Assembly (NCBI GenBank): GCA_030053925.1
Contig: JASGCX010000041.1
Span: forward strand, 1 to 36,170
Direction of reading: 5' to 3'
Length of the DNA stretch: 36,170 nucleotides
Source of the DNA: Flavobacterium sp.
Lineage (GTDB): Bacteria > Bacteroidota > Bacteroidia > Chitinophagales > Chitinophagaceae
Shown here: positions 32,253 through 36,170 of the stretch, in pieces
How the letters are laid out: every line of letters begins with the position of its first letter
Numbering within the stretch: the stretch's first letter is position 1
Program-made: the position numbers and the translations under genes
The notes under the pieces: model-generated
What the model was told of the DNA's origin: nothing
Databases searched by the model: none
Seen by the model: only the letters and a program-made list of their open reading frames with translations

Positions 32253-32483
32253 TTATTTACGTAATGGCTTTAGTAAATCTTTCAAGCCGTTTAAATTAAT
32301 CTCGTACATGGTTGCCAATAATACACCAATCTTACCTTTAGGAAATCCCTTTCTAGCAAACCATTCAATATAAAACTCGGGCAAATCGCAGATAAGCGTG
32401 TCTTTGTATTTGCCAAAAGGCATTTTAGTAGTTACAAGTTGTAAAAGTAATTCGCCATTTGCTTGAGGTTGTTCTGCCTTCAT
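32253..32483 (-). CDS. DUF3820-family small protein
   Basis: The 76-residue product contains TKMPFGKYKDTLICDLPEFY and IEWFARKGFPKGKIG followed by LLATMYEIN, the core of DUF3820, a small alpha/beta domain found both alone and next to exonuclease domains in other bacteria. Its biochemical role is not established. The complete domain is present, so this is not a fragment. The gene is convergent with sucC, and its upstream side faces the long structured non-coding tract. Confidence 0.8.
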   Translation of the reverse strand: MKAEQPQANGELLLQLVTTKMPFGKYKDTLICDLPEFYIEWFARKGFPKGKIGVLLATMYEINLNGLKDLLKPLRK

Positions 32484-32518
32484 AGTAGCAATTTAATGCG
32501 CTTAAAGAAAATGGTAGC

Positions 32519-32720
32519 AAATATTTTGCAGTAACCCAAAAAAAGGGTCGTTCCGTGGAAACGGAACGACCTCTAACGATTGCTTGCCATATGAAAAAAT
32601 CTTAAAATCGAAATTTGTGCTGATTTACAGCTTAGATTGTAAAAGCATTTATTTCTTTGCTTTTGTTACACAAATGTATAGCGGCTATACAAAAGTTTGT
32701 AAACAAGTTCTCGCAAATAA
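32519..32720 (+). other. Structured non-coding element, copy 1 (ncRNA candidate)
   Basis: Copy 1 begins at TTTTGCAGT and an A7 run, followed by a perfect 11-bp hairpin, GGTCGTTCCGT-GGAA-ACGGAACGACC (32546-32571), capped by a GNRA-type loop. The conserved tail CTCTAACGATTGCTTG and a GTGCTG...TTACAGCTT segment come next. The 3' end forms a second long stem-loop whose core is TGTATAG-CGG-CTATACA (32675-32691), with outer arms 32663-32674 and 32695-32706. No ORF of note. The orientation is taken from copy 2, which has a promoter-like box at its 5' end. Confidence 0.5.
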
Positions 32721-32934
32721 TATTATCTCAAACAAAAAAAATAAAGCTGTAACACTTGTAAACATTGCATTGCAGTAAATAAAAATAATGATGCCCAAGC
32801 TAAAAAGCCATTTAAAAATTAACAAAAAACTAGCTTTCAAATAAATTAAAAAACAAATAACTTGTGCAAAAAGAACGCAAATTGCTCATCGGATTTTTTT
32901 TTACAAAATTTAGAAACTATTTGTTAAAAAATGA

Positions 32935-32964
32935 TTGTGGTAATGTTTTGTTCATTTACATTCG
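32935..32964 (+). promoter_or_regulatory. Promoter candidate at the 5' end of element copy 2
   Basis: TTG at 32935-32937 and TACATTCG at 32957-32964 are separated by 19 bases, the spacing expected for Bacteroidota -33/-7 elements. Transcription would start near 32971, just before the A7-GGGG run and the hairpin of copy 2. Confidence 0.5.
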
Positions 32965-33208
32965 CAGTGCCTTAACAAAAAAAGGGGCTTTCCGTAGAAA
33001 CAGAACGACCTCTAACGATTGCTTGACACGTGAAAAATCTTAGAATTAAAGTAGTGCTGGCTTACAGCTTGCTTTATTCTCAACAAATCATCTTAAGAAA
33101 GATGTTGACCTCTAACGAAACTTGCTACTAACGATTGCTTACCATTTAGCTTTATTGTTTCTACAACAAATATATATAGGGCTACTACCATATTGTACAC
33201 AAGTTATT
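32957..33208 (+). other. Structured non-coding element, copy 2 with a partial third module
   Basis: This is a diverged copy of 32519-32720. It shares GCAGT, A7-GGG, the hairpin position, GAACGACCTCTAACGATTGCTTG, TGAAAAATCTTA, GTGCTG..TTACAGCTT and, at the end, ACAAAT.TATA...GGCTA and ACAAGTT. Its hairpin (32985-33011) has three uncompensated mismatches. It also contains an extra module (about 33081-33146): a CATCTT/AAGATG stem followed again by ACCTCTAACG and ACGATTGCTT. It ends about 75 bases before the gene at 33286 and may be that gene's leader or a separate RNA. Confidence 0.45.
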
Positions 33209-33285
33209 GTTGATTTTATCGTCACTAAAACTTGCTAATATTTCGGAAACCCTTACAGGTATTGGTTTTTACTAAAAAAATAATG

Positions 33286-34836
33286 ATGTCAAACCGAAAT
33301 ACTGATATACTTTTATTATTAATAAAATCGCTAGAGAAAGCAGAAAAACGAAATTTTAAGCTTTACATCAAACGTAGTTCTGCCAAAGAAGATTTAAAAA
33401 TTATTCAGTTATTTGATGCACTAGATAAGCTATCGGAATACGACGAAAAAATTTTACTTAAGAAACTACCAACTATACAAAAACCACAACTAGCCAATTT
33501 AAAAACGCATTTATACAAGCAAATTTTAGCAAGCCTACGCTTATTAAAATCAACAGAAAACATTGATTTACAATTAAATGAGCAGCTAGATTATGCACGT
33601 ATTTTGTACAACAAAGGCTTAAAACTTCAAAGTTTAAAAATACTAGAACGCGTAAAAGAAATTGCACGCTCACACAATAAATTCAGTTTTTTAACGCAAG
33701 TAATTACACTAGAAAAAAAAATTGAAACGCTACATATTACACGCAGTACGCTAGAAAAAACGGCACACCTAGCCGTAGAGTCAGTTGAGGTGAGCGAACG
33801 CATTAGTAGAGTAACCAAACTATCAAATTTAGCTTTACAATTGTATGGTTGGTATGTAAAAAATGGGCACGCTCGTAACGAAGAAGATGAGGTAGATGTA
33901 CGTGCGTTTTTTAAACAAAATGTACCACATAAAAGCGAGGCAGAAGCGGGCTTTTACGAAAAACTGTACTTATACCAAAGCTATGTTTGGTACGCATTTA
34001 TTAGACAAGACTTTTTAATGTACTACCGCTACAGCCAAAAATGGATTGACTTGTTTACTGCCGAGCCAGATATGATTGAAGTAGAAACAGGCCACTACAT
34101 AAAAGGTATGCACAATTTGCTAAATGCACATTTTGACCTTAGAAATTTTAGCAAATTTGAAATTACGCTTAGAGAATTTGAAGCCTTTGGCAAATCGGCG
34201 GTAGCAAACCTTCACGATAATTTTCGTATTCACACATTTGTGTACATCAATAGCGCAAAAATTAACCAATGCTTAATGACAGGTACCTTTAAAGAGGGGC
34301 TAAAACTAATTCCTTACATTGAAGAAAAACTTGCAGAATACGAATTGTACATCGATTACCATCGTGTTTTAGTATTTAATTACAAGCTAGCTACATTGTA
34401 TTTTGGTAGCGGAGATTATAGTACAGCTATAGATTATTTACAAAAAATAATAAACCACAAAGTTGGCCTGAGAAACGATTTACAGTGTTACTCAAGGTTA
34501 ATGCACATGATGGCACACTATGAACTAGGCAACCATGACATTATTGAATATCTCATTAAATCGGTGTATCGTTTTATGGCCAAAATGCAAAACCTCACAG
34601 TGATTGAAGAAGAAATGTTTAAGTTTTTGCGCCAATCTTTTAGCATTTCGCCTAAAAAAATGCAACCAATGTTTGAAAAGTTTTTGGCAGCCATTAAAAA
34701 GTATGAGAAAAGCAGGTTTGAGACGAGGGCTTTCGCTTATCTAGATATTATTTCGTGGGTGGAAAGTAAGATGCTAAATAAAACGATGGCCGAAATTATA
34801 CACGATAAATATTTGGCAAGTAAACATAGAAACTAA
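33286..34836 (+). CDS. Hypothetical helical-repeat (TPR-like) protein
   Basis: The roughly 516-residue product has no signal peptide or membrane segment. It reads as nearly all helix, with loose 35- to 40-residue repeats of TPR character, for example LNEQLDYARILYNKGLKLQS, LKILERVKEIARSHNKFSFL and YKLATLYFGSGDYSTAIDYL. The N terminus (MSNRNTDILLLLIKSLEKAE) is conserved in my recollection of unnamed Bacteroidota proteins. A cytosolic scaffold is inferred; no catalytic motif was found. In-frame starts exist at 33232, 33283 and 33286; the first would add a poorly conserved hydrophobic leader. The gene lies immediately downstream of the duplicated structured element. Confidence 0.6.
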   Translation: MSNRNTDILLLLIKSLEKAEKRNFKLYIKRSSAKEDLKIIQLFDALDKLSEYDEKILLKKLPTIQKPQLANLKTHLYKQILASLRLLKSTENIDLQLNEQLDYARILYNKGLKLQSLKILERVKEIARSHNKFSFLTQVITLEKKIETLHITRSTLEKTAHLAVESVEVSERISRVTKLSNLALQLYGWYVKNGHARNEEDEVDVRAFFKQNVPHKSEAEAGFYEKLYLYQSYVWYAFIRQDFLMYYRYSQKWIDLFTAEPDMIEVETGHYIKGMHNLLNAHFDLRNFSKFEITLREFEAFGKSAVANLHDNFRIHTFVYINSAKINQCLMTGTFKEGLKLIPYIEEKLAEYELYIDYHRVLVFNYKLATLYFGSGDYSTAIDYLQKIINHKVGLRNDLQCYSRLMHMMAHYELGNHDIIEYLIKSVYRFMAKMQNLTVIEEEMFKFLRQSFSISPKKMQPMFEKFLAAIKKYEKSRFETRAFAYLDIISWVESKMLNKTMAEIIHDKYLASKHRN

Positions 34837-34917
34837 TCTGCCAATTAAATATTCGTTATAGCAAGCCGCAAGTATTATCTTTACCGCCTTATTTTTTTCA
34901 TCAATAAAAAAAGGGCA

Positions 34918-35925
34918 ATGAGTATTGCAGAAAGTAACGAGTTGGGCAAGAATATGGAAGTAATCAGCATGTTGAAAGATTATGTTGGTAGTGCAGTAGA
35001 CGAGACCTTACTAGACCCAGACGATTGCTGGCAACCAACAGATTTTTTACCAGATTTAACAAAGGAAGATGCGCTTGAACAAATTAAAAGTTTAAGGGAA
35101 AGAAGCGCAGGTATTCCTGATACAGTTATTACCTCGTTGGTAGGTAATATGATTACAGAAGAAGCCTTGCCTAGTTACCAAACCTATTTTAACTTGATGG
35201 TAAACGAAGAAAGAAGTTTGATAAGCAATAACGGTTGGGTACGTTGGTCAAGGGCTTGGACTGCCGAAGAAAACAGACACGGTGATTTATTGAATAAATA
35301 CTTATACCTGAGTGGCCGTTGCGATATGAAAGAAGTAGAGCAAACCATTCATCGCTTAATTTACAATGGTTTTGACCCAAACACCAATCAAGACCCATAT
35401 AGTGCCATTGTTTACACATCGTTCCAAGAAAGAGCTACTAAAATTTCTCACGTAAATACTGGTAAATTAGCCGATAAAGCTGGAGACAACACATTGTCTA
35501 GAATTTGCAAACAAATTGCTGGTGACGAAGCGAGACATGAAAAAGCTTACAAGTCTTTCATGAGCAAAATTTTTGAAATTGACCCTAATGGTGCATTAAA
35601 GTCGTTTGAACAAATGATGCGCAAGCAAATAACCATGCCTGCGGTGTTGATGGATCAAGGTGGTAGTAACCCAAATTTGTTTATTGAGTTTTCTGCTATC
35701 ACACAAAAAATTGGTGTGTACACAACCTGGGATTATGCAAGTATCATAGAGCATTTGGTAGGACTTTGGAAAATTGAACACTTAACAGGCTTAAAAGATG
35801 GTGCTTCAAAAGCCCAAGAATATTTGTGTACTTTAGGTGCCCGTTACAAGCGCATTGCTGAACGAATGAAAGTACCAGATGAGATTAACTTATCTTGGTT
35901 AAGCGGCAAGAAATTTGCGTTTTAA
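34918..35925 (+). CDS. Acyl-[acyl-carrier-protein] desaturase (soluble di-iron type)
   Basis: The 335-residue product belongs to the stearoyl-ACP-desaturase-like FA_desaturase_2 family. Di-iron ligands are visible: Glu81/Glu82 region (MITEEALPSYQ), the ExxH motif with Glu118 and His121 in AEENRHGDLL, a Glu in FQERATKISH, and the second ExxH with Glu204 and His207 in GDEARHEKAY. The enzyme introduces a cis double bond into acyl-ACP in the cytosol using reduced ferredoxin, supporting membrane fluidity. The start is the ATG at 34918; the upstream TATCTTTA (34875-34882) is one base off the promoter consensus. Single gene with a strong terminator. Confidence 0.9.
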   Translation: MSIAESNELGKNMEVISMLKDYVGSAVDETLLDPDDCWQPTDFLPDLTKEDALEQIKSLRERSAGIPDTVITSLVGNMITEEALPSYQTYFNLMVNEERSLISNNGWVRWSRAWTAEENRHGDLLNKYLYLSGRCDMKEVEQTIHRLIYNGFDPNTNQDPYSAIVYTSFQERATKISHVNTGKLADKAGDNTLSRICKQIAGDEARHEKAYKSFMSKIFEIDPNGALKSFEQMMRKQITMPAVLMDQGGSNPNLFIEFSAITQKIGVYTTWDYASIIEHLVGLWKIEHLTGLKDGASKAQEYLCTLGARYKRIAERMKVPDEINLSWLSGKKFAF

Positions 35926-35946
35926 TAGCATTTCTTTATACAATAT

Positions 35947-35986
35947 AAAAAATCCCATTAGCAAAGAGGCTTTAATGGGATTTTTT
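35947..35986 (+). terminator. Hairpin terminator after the desaturase gene
   Basis: AAAAAATCCCATTA (35947-35960) pairs perfectly over 14 bp with TAATGGGATTTTTT (35973-35986) around a 12-base loop, 22 bases after the stop codon. Confidence 0.9.
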
Positions 35987-36117
35987 ATGTTATCACACAC
36001 GGTCTACTCTTACTAAACTGGCATACACCCATAATTGCGCCCTCCCGCTACCTACAAAAATAGCATAATCACCTATAAAAATAGCTCAACTAAATGCAAC
36101 TACCTGTATTATTTTGG

Positions 36118-36156
36118 GTGCATAAAAGTTTTTCCGTGTGCATAAAATTTTTCTGC
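36118..36156. repeat. Two-copy 20-bp tandem repeat at the window edge
   Basis: GTGCATAAAAGTTTTTCCGT (36118-36137) is followed directly by the diverged copy GTGCATAAAATTTTTCTGC (36138-36156). No gene is recognised between 35987 and the end of the window, so its context is cut off. Confidence 0.6.
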
Positions 36157-36170
36157 AAAAAAACCGTTAT

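Noticed and set aside
32584-32778. 64-codon frame across element copy 1
   Set aside because: The frame is not conserved in copy 2, whereas hairpin and tail sequences are, so coding is unlikely.
33232-33285. Longer start for the helical-repeat protein
   Set aside because: The extra 17 residues are hydrophobic and do not look like a signal peptide of a cytosolic helical protein; ATGs at 33283 and 33286 fit better, though not proven.

Overview
The window is AT-rich chromosomal DNA, almost certainly from a member of the Bacteroidota. The best guess is the Chitinophagales/Chitinophagaceae group, judged from the protein families and their wording rather than from any rRNA. Signs of the phylum are: no Shine-Dalgarno sequences ahead of starts; repeated TAnnTTTG or TAnnTTCG boxes 9-45 bases upstream of starts; Bacteroidota-typical families (DUF6515, DUF2911, an M1 peptidase with a long C-terminal extension, POTRA-less Omp85 barrels, a soluble-type acyl-ACP desaturase); and short interspersed repeats that also sit inside coding sequences.

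Layout. 1-1576: a signal-peptide RCC1-repeat protein, then a 730-base non-coding tract with three 41-bp tandem hairpin repeats, a 12-bp inverted repeat bounding about 350 bp, and the relic of a clan AA aspartic protease. 1577-9192: ribF, purM, an FtsE-type ATPase, a DUF6515 envelope protein, an M1 metallopeptidase and a small outer-membrane barrel. 9452-13410: the translation cluster thrS, a CCDC90/DUF1640-like membrane coiled-coil gene, infC, then terminator, structured element, promoter and folded leader, then rpmI-rplT. 13504-20620: YtxH-like protein, aspartate aminotransferase, pcm, type-II NADH dehydrogenase, aspartate kinase, L,D-transpeptidase-like protein, thioredoxin reductase. 20802-26620: Omp85-like protein, DUF2911, GtrA-like flippase, argS, a REP-like double hairpin, purE. 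26720-32483: acyl-CoA dehydrogenase with a 20-bp palindromic operator candidate, a sphingomyelin-synthase-like PAP2_C protein, an Omp85 barrel, a PhyH oxygenase, sucC, DUF3820. 32484-33285: an 800-base non-coding tract holding two diverged copies of a roughly 200-nt structured element. 33286-36170: a helical-repeat hypothetical protein and an acyl-ACP desaturase.

Most genes are single transcription units with short leaders, often in divergent or convergent pairs sharing bidirectional terminators. Central metabolism (flavin, purine, aspartate family, TCA, fatty acids), translation and envelope biogenesis dominate. There are no tRNA or rRNA genes, intact transposases, phage genes or CRISPR arrays. 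The parts that ordinary annotation does not explain are mostly non-coding: the duplicated element at 32519-33208, the repeat-bounded element at 944-1293, the nested-stem element at 12415-12522, and the folded leader of rpmI-rplT.
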